From contig NZ_JAHLPZ010000003.1 of assembly GCF_018918185.1 (NCBI RefSeq), positions 62,001 to 126,000 of the forward strand: 64,000 nucleotides of DNA, written 5' to 3'. The stretch is from Eubacterium sp. MSJ-21 (GTDB lineage Bacteria > Bacillota > Clostridia > Lachnospirales > Lachnospiraceae). This document shows positions 8,840 to 16,877 of this stretch, one piece after another (the first letter of the stretch is position 1; each line of letters opens with the position of its first letter). A program made the translations under genes and the position numbers. The notes under the pieces are model-generated. The model was given only the letters and a program-made list of their open reading frames with translations. It was not told the origin of the DNA and did not search any database.

Positions 8840-9748
8840 TTATTTTGCCTGCAGTTTTTTGGCAAGCTTTCCGGATGCTGCATTGATTATGACAACCATT
8901 ACAAGCAGCACAACTGCGGTTGCATATGCCTGCTTTGTGTAAAGACCTTCGGAAAGCAGCTTATACATATGAACAGCCAGCGTACATCCGGAATCAAATA
9001 AGCTCTTTGGTATCTCGGCGGTTGTACCGGATGTAAAGATTAAAGCTGCCGTCTCACCAACGATACGTCCGATTGCCAGGATAACTCCGGATAAAATACC
9101 GGGTACCGCAGATGGAAGTACAACCTTAAATATCGTCCGCAGTCTGCCGGCTCCAAGTCCGAAGCTTCCTTCCCTGTAAGAATCCGGTACGCTTAAGAGC
9201 GCTTCTTCTGTCGTACGCATAATGGTTGGAAGTACCATAATGGAAAGGGTAAGCGCACCACCGAAGAACGAAAGTCCCCAGCCGAATGCGATAACAAACA
9301 TCAGATATCCAAACAGACCATAAACGATGGAAGGGATACCGGATAATGTCTCGGTTGTGATTCTGACAACACTCACAAGTTTATTTCCGCGCTTGGCATA
9401 TTCTACCAGATAAATAGCAGAACAAATACCGATTGGAACTGCGATGAGCAGGGAAAGCGCAGTCATAAGAAATGTATTGATAATTGCAGGTAGCATCGAT
9501 ACATTTTCGGTTGTATATTTCCAGGCAAAAAGCTCCGGAGAAAGATTCATGATACCATTTGCCAGAATATAGATAACAAGTGCGCCAAGCACGCCAACCG
9601 TAATGACTGCAGATACTGTGACTGCAATCAGTAAAAACATGGAAAGCGGCCGTTTTTTGTATGCAGCGAGCTTATCCTTCCAGGTGACGACATTGATCGG
9701 CCTGATTGCTTCCATATCTGCCTTTGCTGCTACAGCTTGTTCACTCAT
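8840..9748 (-). CDS. pstA: Phosphate ABC transporter permease PstA
   Basis: Inner-membrane permease of 302 residues with six predicted membrane segments and a longer cytoplasmic N terminus of about 35 residues. The permease (EAA) loop is visible at [20 protein letters not shown], followed by [21 protein letters not shown], characteristic of PstA/PstC. It forms a heterodimer with PstC. The start lies 2 bp past the pstC stop, with a GGGG-rich ribosome site inside pstC. Confidence 0.96.
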   Translation of the reverse strand: MSEQAVAAKADMEAIRPINVVTWKDKLAAYKKRPLSMFLLIAVTVSAVITVGVLGALVIYILANGIMNLSPELFAWKYTTENVSMLPAIINTFLMTALSLLIAVPIGICSAIYLVEYAKRGNKLVSVVRITTETLSGIPSIVYGLFGYLMFVIAFGWGLSFFGGALTLSIMVLPTIMRTTEEALLSVPDSYREGSFGLGAGRLRTIFKVVLPSAVPGILSGVILAIGRIVGETAALIFTSGTTAEIPKSLFDSGCTLAVHMYKLLSEGLYTKQAYATAVVLLVMVVIINAASGKLAKKLQAK

Positions 9749-9750
9749 GC

Positions 9751-10602
9751 CTATTTCGCCCCTTTCTTTTTCACAACTGAGAACAACAGATTAATGATCA
9801 GGATGAATACGAACAGAACCACTCCGGTTGCTATCAGTGCTTCTCTGTGCAAGTCTGTTGCATATCCAAGCTCCAGTACAATATTCGATGTAAGTGTCCG
9901 CACACCAGATAACAGACTATCCGGCATAACTGCATGGTTTCCGGCGATCATGATCACTGCCATTGTCTCACCGATCGCACGTCCGATTCCAAGAATGATG
10001 GCTGCAAGGATTCCGGATTTTGCTGCAGGGAGTACTGCCTTGAAGACACTTCTCTCATGCGTATCACCGAGTGCTAATGCTCCTTCGTAATAGCTTTCCG
10101 GAACCGCGCGGATTGCTGATTCCGATACACTGATGATGGTTGGCAGAATCATGATTCCAAGCAGGATGCAGGCGGTCAGAATATTTTTACCGCTTCCGCC
10201 GAATGTGTTCCGGATCATCGGTGTGATCACAACCAGACCGAAAAATCCATATACAATGGATGGAATACCTGCAAGCAGATCTACAGCCGGTTTCATAATC
10301 TTATGAATCTTCGGTGGACAGAACTTTGCCATGAATACGGCACATAAAAGTCCGATTGGAACACCGATGATGATTGCACCTGCAGTCACATAGATACTGC
10401 CGATGATCATAGGGAAGATACCGAATTTATTCGCACCCGGCATCCATGTTTTACCAAATATGAAATTCACAAATCCGATCTGCCGGATGGCAGGTACGCC
10501 ATTGGCAAACATGAACAGACATATCATGGCGACTGCAAGTATGGACATACAGGCAGCCACCAGGAATACGATATGCATAGTTCGTTCTTTTACTTTCGTC
10601 AT
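9751..10602 (-). CDS. pstC: Phosphate ABC transporter permease PstC
   Basis: Inner-membrane permease of 283 residues. It has six hydrophobic segments, the conserved [15 protein letters not shown] motif, and the EAA-type loop EGALALGDTHERSVFKAVLP followed by GIGRAIGETMAV. It pairs with PstA and moves phosphate delivered by PstS. It follows pstS by 43 bp with no terminator in between, so PstS and the membrane parts are made from one transcript. Confidence 0.96.
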   Translation of the reverse strand: MTKVKERTMHIVFLVAACMSILAVAMICLFMFANGVPAIRQIGFVNFIFGKTWMPGANKFGIFPMIIGSIYVTAGAIIIGVPIGLLCAVFMAKFCPPKIHKIMKPAVDLLAGIPSIVYGFFGLVVITPMIRNTFGGSGKNILTACILLGIMILPTIISVSESAIRAVPESYYEGALALGDTHERSVFKAVLPAAKSGILAAIILGIGRAIGETMAVIMIAGNHAVMPDSLLSGVRTLTSNIVLELGYATDLHREALIATGVVLFVFILIINLLFSVVKKKGAK

Positions 10603-10645
10603 AGTATGCCTCGTATTTTCTTTCTGATAAGTTTTTATCGATCTA

Positions 10646-11509
10646 TTACTTTACTTCTGACCATTTTGTGATAGAGCCTGTGTAGATGCTCTTTACCTGA
10701 TCGCTTGTAAGACCATCGACATCGTTGTTCTTATTTACAACAACTGCGATACCATCAATTGCGATCACTGTCGGTGTAAGACCCGCACTAAGCTCGCTGT
10801 CCTTCAGCTCTCTGGATGCCATACCGATATCGCAGACACCTTCTGCAGCACTTGTCATACCTGTTGTAGAATCACTCTGCTGTACTTCAATCTGTACATC
10901 CGGATTGACTGCAACATATGCTTCCTTGAGCTTCTCCATAACCGGTGTTACGGAAGATGAACCTGCAACATTGATCTTACCCTTTACGCCTGCAGCCTTG
11001 AATGCACCTGTATTGCCCTGGCTGATATATCCTGCATCTTCAACAACCTTCTGTCCATCCTCGCTCAAGATGAAGTTGATGAAATCCTGTGTTACTTCGT
11101 TTGGTGTACCTTTTGTTGCAATGTTGAATGGACGGGATACCTTGTAGCTTCCGTTCGAGATATTATCAGCGGTTGCTTCTGCACCATCAATCTTCAGTGC
11201 TTTTACAGAATCATCCAGGGAACCAAGGGATATGTATCCGATAGCTGCCTCATCATCTGCTACACTCGTCATCATAACGGATGTTGAGTTTGTGATATCT
11301 GCAGTAGAGATTGTATTATCAATCTTGTTACCATCTGCATCTTTCTCCTCAATACCGAACAGTTCGATAAATGCGCCTCTTGTACCGGATCCATCCTCAC
11401 GGGAAATTACGGTGATATCATCACTTGCTGCTTTACCACATCCTGTCATTGCTCCCATAAGCATGGCTGATGCTAAAACTCCAATGATTGCTTTCTTTAA
11501 CTTTCTCAT
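10646..11509 (-). CDS. pstS: Phosphate-binding lipoprotein PstS, circularly permuted
   Basis: Extracellular phosphate-capture protein of the Pst importer, 287 residues. A lipobox (LMGAMTGC, Cys 24) anchors it. The order of the two halves is reversed against classical PstS. The GSGTRGAFIE phosphate loop, IGYISLGSL and FINFILSEDGQKV, normally in the second half, come first. Then follow INVAGSSSVTPVMEKL, SDSTTGMTSAAEG and the IDGIAVVVNKNN...IYTGSITKW block that normally starts the mature protein. It ends at KWSEVK, exactly where the GSGTR half normally continues. The start has AAGGAGA upstream, and a PHO-box promoter lies 70-120 bp before it. Confidence 0.93.
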   Translation of the reverse strand: MRKLKKAIIGVLASAMLMGAMTGCGKAASDDITVISREDGSGTRGAFIELFGIEEKDADGNKIDNTISTADITNSTSVMMTSVADDEAAIGYISLGSLDDSVKALKIDGAEATADNISNGSYKVSRPFNIATKGTPNEVTQDFINFILSEDGQKVVEDAGYISQGNTGAFKAAGVKGKINVAGSSSVTPVMEKLKEAYVAVNPDVQIEVQQSDSTTGMTSAAEGVCDIGMASRELKDSELSAGLTPTVIAIDGIAVVVNKNNDVDGLTSDQVKSIYTGSITKWSEVK

Positions 11510-11575
11510 TTTCTTTGTCTCCTTTTTGCTTCATGCATTTTCTTAAAAGATATCTTTCTTTCATTTACAAATGAG

Positions 11576-11630
11576 ACTATACCGAAAGTTCGTAAAGTAC
11601 GTTATCGTAGTTTTGTAAAATGTACGTAAA
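11576..11630 (-). promoter_or_regulatory. PHO box and promoter of the pst-pho operon
   Basis: On the minus strand TTTACG (11630-11625), TTTACA (11619-11614) and TTTACG (11596-11591) lie 11 and 23 bp apart, fitting the 11-bp direct-repeat array bound by PhoP/PhoB; the slot between the last two is degenerate. TATAGT (11581-11576) follows as a -10 box. No good -35 is present, as expected for an activator-dependent promoter. Confidence 0.7.
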
Positions 11631-11640
11631 ACAAGTGTCT

Positions 11641-11860
11641 GTATAAAAATGAATTGATGCCATATACGATGTATTGAAACAAAAAAGTGCTAAATGTTCT
11701 GATCTACGGTATTTTACCGTACGCAACCGCCGCCAATTCGCCATCCATGGCTCAGTGGCGGCTTGTTTGAACATCGTGTTCAAACATTGCTAATGTAATA
11801 CAGAACATTAAGCACTTCTAAGTTTCAAACATACGTATATGACATCAATTCATTTTATAT
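11641..11860 (-). repeat. Dispersed palindromic element, copy B (220 bp)
   Basis: The same family as the copy at 3420-3668 but inverted. The ends TATAAAAATGAATTGATGCC (11642-11661) and the reverse complement of 11840-11860 match. The centre carries AACCGCCGCCAATTCGCCAT, CCATGGCTCAGTGGCGGCTT and TTTGAACATCGTGTTCAAA, near-identical to copy A read from the other strand. The arms have diverged more than the centre. It sits immediately upstream of the pstS PHO box. Confidence 0.8.
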
Positions 11861-11942
11861 CGGATATACTTCTTTTATAGCAATAATGAGTTAATGAGAT
11901 AACACACTTTTCAGCTTTTATTTAATTTAATTACTGCTTATT

Positions 11943-12908
11943 CTAAATTAACAGTTCCTTGTAGTATTCTGCGTAGTCGCGGCGATTCTCTTTTGTGAAG
12001 GCGATTGCAGAACGGGGATGCTGGTTTAACAGTCCGGTCATCAGGTACTGGAGATCGTAGCCCCAGACGATGCCGTCATCCTTTAATTTCATCATGTGGT
12101 CTTCAATGAATTTGAATACCGGGTATACGTTGTATTTTGGATTCTTCAGGAATCCAAGTAATAGCTCCATCGCACAGTTGCCGGCGCCTCTTCCCATGGA
12201 CAGGTAGGTTCCGTCTAACCAGTCTACACCATCACCGCACGCTTCAATCGTGTTTGCAAATGCGAGCTGCTGGTTGTTGTGTGCATGGATACCAATCTTC
12301 TTATTGTATTTCGCTGCAAAATTCAGGTACAGATCTGCGATACGGGCAATCTGCTCCGGATACAGGGAACCAAAGCTGTCCACAATGTAGATAACATCAA
12401 CCGGTGTTTTGCCAAGCATATCAAGTGCAACCTTGATATCTTCCTCCTGCGAATTCGAGATAGCCATGATATTACAGCTTGTCTCGTATCCCTTCTTTGC
12501 CGCATCCTCTACCATGTCGATTGCTTCCGGCATCTGATGGATGTATGCTGCCACACGGACTAAATCAACCGGTGAATTCACCTTCTCATCGAAATCGTTC
12601 TTATCATGACGACCGATATCTGCCATGATTGCAAGCTTTAAGTCTGTATCATTCTCTCCAACGATCTCACGGATATGGTCATCACTACAGAATTTCCATT
12701 TACCGAACTTCGATTCATCAAATACCTTTTTTGATGCACGATATCCCATCTCCATATAGTCAACACCTGCGTCGATATTTGCCTGATACAATGCTTTTAC
12801 AAAGTCATCTGTGAAATAGAAGTCATTCACCAGTCCACCATCACGTAAGGTCGCATCTACAACTTTGATACTCTCCCGAAATCCAAGTAAATTTGATAAT
12901 TCTTTCAT
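11943..12908 (-). CDS. HMGL-like / DRE-TIM aldolase family protein
   Basis: A 321-residue TIM-barrel protein of the DRE-TIM metallolyase superfamily, which includes 4-hydroxy-2-oxovalerate aldolase, HMG-CoA lyase and isopropylmalate synthase. The DATLRDGG motif (about residues 18-25) gives the metal and catalytic residues, and IHAHNNQQLA (about 210) gives the HxHN metal site. GTYLSMGRGAGNCAMELLL lines the barrel end. The substrate is not known. Start 12908 is preferred because GAGGA lies nine bases upstream; ATG 12923 is possible but has a weak site. It has its own promoter and no operon partners. Confidence 0.85.
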   Translation of the reverse strand: MKELSNLLGFRESIKVVDATLRDGGLVNDFYFTDDFVKALYQANIDAGVDYMEMGYRASKKVFDESKFGKWKFCSDDHIREIVGENDTDLKLAIMADIGRHDKNDFDEKVNSPVDLVRVAAYIHQMPEAIDMVEDAAKKGYETSCNIMAISNSQEEDIKVALDMLGKTPVDVIYIVDSFGSLYPEQIARIADLYLNFAAKYNKKIGIHAHNNQQLAFANTIEACGDGVDWLDGTYLSMGRGAGNCAMELLLGFLKNPKYNVYPVFKFIEDHMMKLKDDGIVWGYDLQYLMTGLLNQHPRSAIAFTKENRRDYAEYYKELLI

Positions 12909-12974
12909 GTCTTTGTTCCTCATCTTTCTTTCTCTGTTGCGTTACTACTTTAATGCATTAAAGAGAATATGGAT

Positions 12975-13003
12975 ACTATAGCAGAGATTCTATATATAGT
13001 CAA
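12975..13003 (-). promoter_or_regulatory. Promoter of the aldolase-family gene
   Basis: On the minus strand TTGACT (13003-12998), a 17-bp spacer and TATAGT (12980-12975) form a good sigma-A promoter about 67 bp before the start codon. Confidence 0.7.
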
Positions 13004-13034
13004 CCCGATTTTGAAATATTATTCCACAAGAGAG

Positions 13035-13073
13035 AAAAAGCGCCTGCGTATGGCGTTAACAGGCGCTTTTTTT
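13035..13073. terminator. Bidirectional intrinsic terminator
   Basis: AAAAAGCGCCTG (13035-13046) pairs with CAGGCGCTTTTTTT (13060-13073). A and T tracts flank both sides. It ends the Na/Pi cotransporter transcript on the minus strand. Confidence 0.8.
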
Positions 13074-13094
13074 GACAGCAATATTTATTCACTG

Positions 13095-13220
13095 TCAGTC
13101 GAGAGGAAGTCTCGAATCTATACAAAATACTGATGGCGCAGTATTGGCTTCTTCCAATACTCTTTTATTGAACTTTAACCAGGAAAGTTCCCGGTTATCA
13201 TAGATTGTTTCCTGTAACAT
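13095..13220 (-). pseudogene. ppk: Remnant of polyphosphate kinase (N terminus only)
   Basis: A 41-codon frame with a perfect AGGAGG site starts ATG 13220. Its first 26 residues read MLQETIYDNRELSWLKFNKR then VLEEAN, the conserved N terminus of Ppk1 (NRELSWLxFNxRVLEEA). After that the match is lost, and a stop comes at 13095, whereas Ppk1 is normally about 690 residues. The remnant follows the Na/Pi cotransporter stop by 12 bp, so an intact ppk1 was probably once co-transcribed with it. A short peptide may still be made. Confidence 0.8.
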
Positions 13221-13232
13221 GTTATTTTCCTC

Positions 13233-14915
13233 CTATGCTTCCTCCAATTCCAAGAAACGAACATCGTCCATCACTTCTTCCACCATGCCGCTGCAACTGT
13301 CGCCGATACGCTCTAGGCTGTGAAGCACATTGGAAAACGGATAAGTAAATTCCGGTTTGCAATTTTTCTTGCGCAGACGTTTTAAATGGTTCTTATTAAA
13401 ACGTTTCTCCATACTGCGGAGTTCTTTTCTATAATCAAGTACTTTTTTCGCAAGCTTCGAATCCCCATTGTCGAGAGCTGAAATTGACGTTTGATACATC
13501 ACTTCCACTGCATCAATTCCTCTGGCAAGTTCTTCCACGGCGTCCTTTGAAAACTTATATTTTCCTTCAAGTTTTGCACGGAGTACTGGTGTAATATCCT
13601 CGCATCGTTTGCTAACACGGGCGATATCATTTAATACATACATAAGTCCGGCTGTTGTGGAGGACTGTTCTTCCGTAAGCGAACCTGTCGAAAACATGCT
13701 GGAAATATAACTGACGGTATTTTCATCAATCTGGTCTAACAGCTTTCCGTTTCCTTCGAGATTTGTAAGCGCTTTGCTATCATTGTTTAAAACGATTGCC
13801 TTCATATTCCCGATCATTTCAGCCACAAGATGTCCGGCGCGGCGGATTTCCTGTGAGACAAGGTACATTGCAGCAACCGGCTGTCCAATGACATTGCGGT
13901 CAAGAAAACTTTTTGTTTTGTCGTCACTTACAACCGCCTTCTTGTCATCTCTGACAATAAACATAACAATCTTCACCATAACCGGAAGCAACGGCAGCCA
14001 GATCAGAGTATTGATGATATTAAAGCTCATATGTGCATTTGCAATCTGCCTTGAAATCACATCCAGTTCATTTCCCTTTGGCGAGATCATCTCAACAAAC
14101 TTAGCAAATGGTTTGATGATCCAGATAAAGAGAAAGGAACCGGTAATATTAAACACGCTATGTGCAATCGCACAGCGCTTTGCATCCTTGGACTGTCCGA
14201 TACTTGCCAATATTGCGGTAATGGTTGTACCGATATTATCGCCGAGCAGAATCGGAATTGCGCCAACTAATCCGATCACACTCGCACCATCTGGACCTGC
14301 CTGTGATGCGAAGCTCTGCAATACTGCAATCGTTGCGGAGCTGCTCTGTACAACGAGTGTCATAAGCAAACCAACGCCAACACCGAGTACCGGAATATGG
14401 CTGACTTTTTCCATCATATTGATAAATACCGGGCTTGTTGCAAGCGGCTTCATGACATCACCCATCATCTCGATACCAACAAACAACAAACCGAATGCGA
14501 AGATTGTCTGTCCGACAAATTTTATCTTCTCTTTCTTCGCAATAAATGCAATCAGAAATCCGATAAATACAATCGGCATAATGTAATCACTGATTTTAAA
14601 TGCCATCAACTGAGCAGTCATTGTCGTTCCGATATTTGCACCGAATATAACGGAGATACCTTGTTTTAAGGACATCAATCCGGCACTGACAAACCCAATT
14701 ACCAATACAGTTGTCGCACTGGAGCTCTGCAGAACTGCCGTTACAAGTGCGCCCGCCAACATTCCGCACACGGCATTTCGTGTAAGTACTCCCAACACCT
14801 TCTTCATTTTGTCTCCGGCTACCTTCTGGAGTGATTCACTCATCATATTCATTCCGAATATAAAAAGCGCCAGACCTCCCAGCAAACCGAACACAGTCGC
14901 CATACTTTCGTTCAT
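13233..14915 (-). CDS. Na/Pi cotransporter family protein with PhoU-like tail
   Basis: A 560-residue membrane protein of the NptA/PNaS family that imports phosphate with sodium. Two inverted Na/Pi repeats are visible, each with the QSSS motif: AVLQSSSATTVLVIG (about 62) and LVVQSSSATIAVLQS (about 190). GANIGTTMTAQL and GDNIGTTITAIL are the paired second motifs. About nine membrane segments are followed by a cytoplasmic PhoU-like helical domain (about residues 345-550). The promoter upstream carries a PHO box, so it probably belongs to the Pho regulon. It provides a second, ATP-independent uptake route beside Pst. Confidence 0.93.
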   Translation of the reverse strand: MNESMATVFGLLGGLALFIFGMNMMSESLQKVAGDKMKKVLGVLTRNAVCGMLAGALVTAVLQSSSATTVLVIGFVSAGLMSLKQGISVIFGANIGTTMTAQLMAFKISDYIMPIVFIGFLIAFIAKKEKIKFVGQTIFAFGLLFVGIEMMGDVMKPLATSPVFINMMEKVSHIPVLGVGVGLLMTLVVQSSSATIAVLQSFASQAGPDGASVIGLVGAIPILLGDNIGTTITAILASIGQSKDAKRCAIAHSVFNITGSFLFIWIIKPFAKFVEMISPKGNELDVISRQIANAHMSFNIINTLIWLPLLPVMVKIVMFIVRDDKKAVVSDDKTKSFLDRNVIGQPVAAMYLVSQEIRRAGHLVAEMIGNMKAIVLNNDSKALTNLEGNGKLLDQIDENTVSYISSMFSTGSLTEEQSSTTAGLMYVLNDIARVSKRCEDITPVLRAKLEGKYKFSKDAVEELARGIDAVEVMYQTSISALDNGDSKLAKKVLDYRKELRSMEKRFNKNHLKRLRKKNCKPEFTYPFSNVLHSLERIGDSCSGMVEEVMDDVRFLELEEA

Positions 14916-15034
14916 GTTAATTCTTCCTTCCTCTTTTGGGCCTTTTTTGTTGATTTAAAAGCCGGTCTGCAAGCGTTTCCCGTGAGCACAATGGCTTTTA
15001 TAGCTTGAATAATATCGAAATATAGAGTCTGCTT

Positions 15035-15073
15035 CTATCAATAGAAGGTAAAGAATTGTTAAATCTATGTAAA
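15035..15073 (-). promoter_or_regulatory. PHO box and promoter of the Na/Pi cotransporter
   Basis: On the minus strand TTTACA (15073-15068), TTAACA (15062-15057) and TTTACC (15052-15047) lie 11 and 10 bp apart, followed by TGATAG (15040-15035) as a possible -10. The block is nearly identical to that at 15817-15855, including CATAGATTTAACAA and ATTGATAGAA. Confidence 0.75.
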
Positions 15074-15091
15074 GCAGCATTTCCGGACATA

Positions 15092-15115
15092 AGAAAAAGC
15101 GCCTGTTTGGCGCTT
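15092..15115 (-). terminator. Terminator overlapping the alarmone synthetase stop
   Basis: AAGCGCC (15097-15103) pairs with GGCGCTT (15109-15115) around TGTTT, with an A run below giving the U tract on the minus strand. The stem shares bases with the TAA stop. Confidence 0.7.
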
Positions 15116-15782
15116 AAATCTCTTTGATTTTATCTCGTAACCGCATCATATTTGTATCCATATCGGCAATCACATCGGAATAACGTTTTAATTCCTGCAC
15201 AATTTCCCCGGTATCAGCCAGATCCTTCTTATAGAGCAGCTGATAATCAAGTACCGACCATGAATCCATTGCAACGGTCCGAAGCTGTAATTCTACCTTC
15301 ATCCAGTCCGCCTTCTTCGACAGATAAATTGGCACAGACAGAATCATATGTACTCCCTGATAGCCAGAAGATTTCGGTGTTTTTATATAATCCTTAATCT
15401 TTAATATCTTGATATCATGCTGGATTTTCAGACAATCCACCAACGCATAGATATCATCCCGGAACATACAGGTTACCCGGACACCGACGATATCGTTCAA
15501 TTTCTTCTTGGCGTTATCCAGATTAATGGTGTAGCCTTTACGGCGCAGCTTCAGGAAGATGCTTTCCGCACTTTTGATGCGGTGTGTCAGACGCACGACA
15601 ACCTCCCGTTCCAGATTCTCCTGCAGCTCGAGATTGATCATCGTGAGCTTCGACTCTAAAATCTGAATTGCCCACATACAGCGAAGCTGATATTCTTTAT
15701 CGGATAACGAATTTGCAAAATCCGTAATAATCTTACGGTCATTCTTTGTAATATGTAATTGTAATTGCTGTTCTTGTTCCAT
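15114..15782 (-). CDS. Small (p)ppGpp synthetase (RelA/SpoT domain)
   Basis: A 222-residue single-domain alarmone synthetase of the RelQ/RelP type. It transfers pyrophosphate from ATP to GDP/GTP; no hydrolase (HD) or TGS/ACT domain is present. Visible motifs are VRLTHRIKSAESIFLKLRRK (substrate Arg/Lys), LNDIVGVRVTCMFRDDIYAL, DYIKTPKSSGYQGVH (synthetase loop) and VELQLRTVAMDSWSVLDYQL, whose Glu is the catalytic carboxylate of the family. An upstream PHO box makes phosphate control likely. The ribosome site GAGG is far from the ATG, so expression may be weak. Its terminator overlaps its stop. Confidence 0.9.
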   Translation of the reverse strand: MEQEQQLQLHITKNDRKIITDFANSLSDKEYQLRCMWAIQILESKLTMINLELQENLEREVVVRLTHRIKSAESIFLKLRRKGYTINLDNAKKKLNDIVGVRVTCMFRDDIYALVDCLKIQHDIKILKIKDYIKTPKSSGYQGVHMILSVPIYLSKKADWMKVELQLRTVAMDSWSVLDYQLLYKKDLADTGEIVQELKRYSDVIADMDTNMMRLRDKIKEI

Positions 15783-15816
15783 ACTATCTATATATGCCTC
15801 ATTTATTCTTTTTATT

Positions 15817-15855
15817 CTATCAATATCAGGTTAAAGTTTGTTAAATCTATGCAAA
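15817..15855 (-). promoter_or_regulatory. PHO box and promoter of the (p)ppGpp synthetase
   Basis: On the minus strand TTTGCA (15855-15850), TTAACA (15844-15839) and TTAACC (15834-15829) repeat at 11 and 10 bp, then TGATAG (15822-15817). Spacing and sequence copy the element at 15035-15073. Confidence 0.72.
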
Positions 15856-15973
15856 ATGCGCTTGCATAAAGTGTTTTAACCCCCTATACTATCATTGTAC
15901 GAGTATTCATCATACACGATGTATTTCCAATACAGTTTTATAAGATGATTACCAAAAGAAAGGATTTTCTAAT

Positions 15974-16435
15974 ATGAAGGGCTATAAATATACAGTCAAT
16001 AAACGGCGTGCAAACAGGCTTGCCTATCGGTTTCTGGGATTGATTTTTCTCCTTGTTGCTGCATTGCAGGTGTTTACAATGATACATGGCTATGCCAAAC
16101 ATCTGGTGTTAACCTCATTGTTCGTGACATTTGTAGGTGCTTACGGAATCTATCTCGTAGTGATGTCCTTCCGGAAGCAGGCGTTTTCAGCTACGTATAT
16201 CTTCGATGATACCGGATTTACGATTGAACACAAATATGGCACGACCCATTACGATTTTGACCAGATCAAGCATGTGACGATGGTCATTCCAGATGAAAGT
16301 ATGCTCTTCTATATTCTGAATATATTCACAGAAAAAGAGCGTTATACAATTTCGTTTACGATGCAGAAGGAATTATGTGAGAATATCTATGAGTTTATGC
16401 ATGCACGATTACCAAAGAAAGACACGGAAGATTAA
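15974..16435 (+). CDS. Membrane protein of unknown function, YcxB-like
   Basis: A 153-residue protein with a basic N terminus, two membrane segments (about 18-38 and 44-65), then a soluble beta-rich part with FSATYIFDDTGFTIEHKYGT and a DFDQIKHV strand. This layout resembles the YcxB/PH-like membrane family, but the match is by eye only. AAAGGA precedes the ATG at nine bases. It is divergent from the alarmone synthetase and has its own terminator, so it is monocistronic. Confidence 0.8.
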   Translation: MKGYKYTVNKRRANRLAYRFLGLIFLLVAALQVFTMIHGYAKHLVLTSLFVTFVGAYGIYLVVMSFRKQAFSATYIFDDTGFTIEHKYGTTHYDFDQIKHVTMVIPDESMLFYILNIFTEKERYTISFTMQKELCENIYEFMHARLPKKDTED

Positions 16436-16450
16436 TTCCGTGTCTTTTCC
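16418..16450 (+). terminator. Terminator of the 16-kb membrane protein gene
   Basis: AAAGACACGGAA (16418-16429) pairs with TTCCGTGTCTTT (16436-16447), followed by TTCCTTTTT. The loop contains the stop codon. Confidence 0.85.
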
Positions 16451-16474
16451 TTTTTCTCTCCTAATGAAAATTAG

Positions 16475-16819
16475 TGGAGCTGAGGGGAATCGAACCCCTG
16501 TCCGAAAGCTCTTCCATTACAGCTTCTCCCATTACAGTTTGTATATTGGATTTCCCATACAGAAACGCCTACAAACAGGCTTTTCTATATGGTAGCTTCA
16601 TGAATTTTCCGAAACCGCAAAGCTTAAGCCCCGGAGTGTCCCACTAAGTCGATGCCAGGATTCTAAGTTGTGGGGAACCTAGAGCTGACAGCTGCCATAC
16701 TAGGCAGCGTACGCGTAATTTTCGTCTGCGTTTATATTTATTTTCCAAGTTTTAGCGTGGTCCTGGTCCACGAATGGCTACCGTAATTTCTAAACCCCCG
16801 TCGAAACCAGTACAACCCC
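16475..16819 (-). ncRNA. ssrA: tmRNA (transfer-messenger RNA)
   Basis: The 5' end GGGGTTGTACTGGTTTCGACGG (first 20 bases from 16819) and the 3' end CAGGGGTTCGATTCCCCTC plus CAGCTCCA form the alanine-tRNA-like half; GGGGTTG pairs with CAGCTCC. The tag frame ends ...NADENYAYAA with TAG at 16702-16700, the usual AA-terminal degradation signal. The resume codon cannot be fixed by eye. The CCA end is not encoded (the genome reads ACTA). Length is about 345 nt. The partner smpB lies 400 bp upstream, and rnr, which degrades tagged messages, lies next to it. Confidence 0.95.
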
Positions 16820-16877
16820 TGGTTTGATTGACGAAAATCTATATATATCCCACTTTAAAAGTGTATATACCTATTTA

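Noticed and set aside
13774-14586. A 270-codon hydrophobic open frame on the plus strand
   Set aside because: Antisense to the Na/Pi cotransporter; hydrophobic because the opposite strand codes membrane helices. No start signals.
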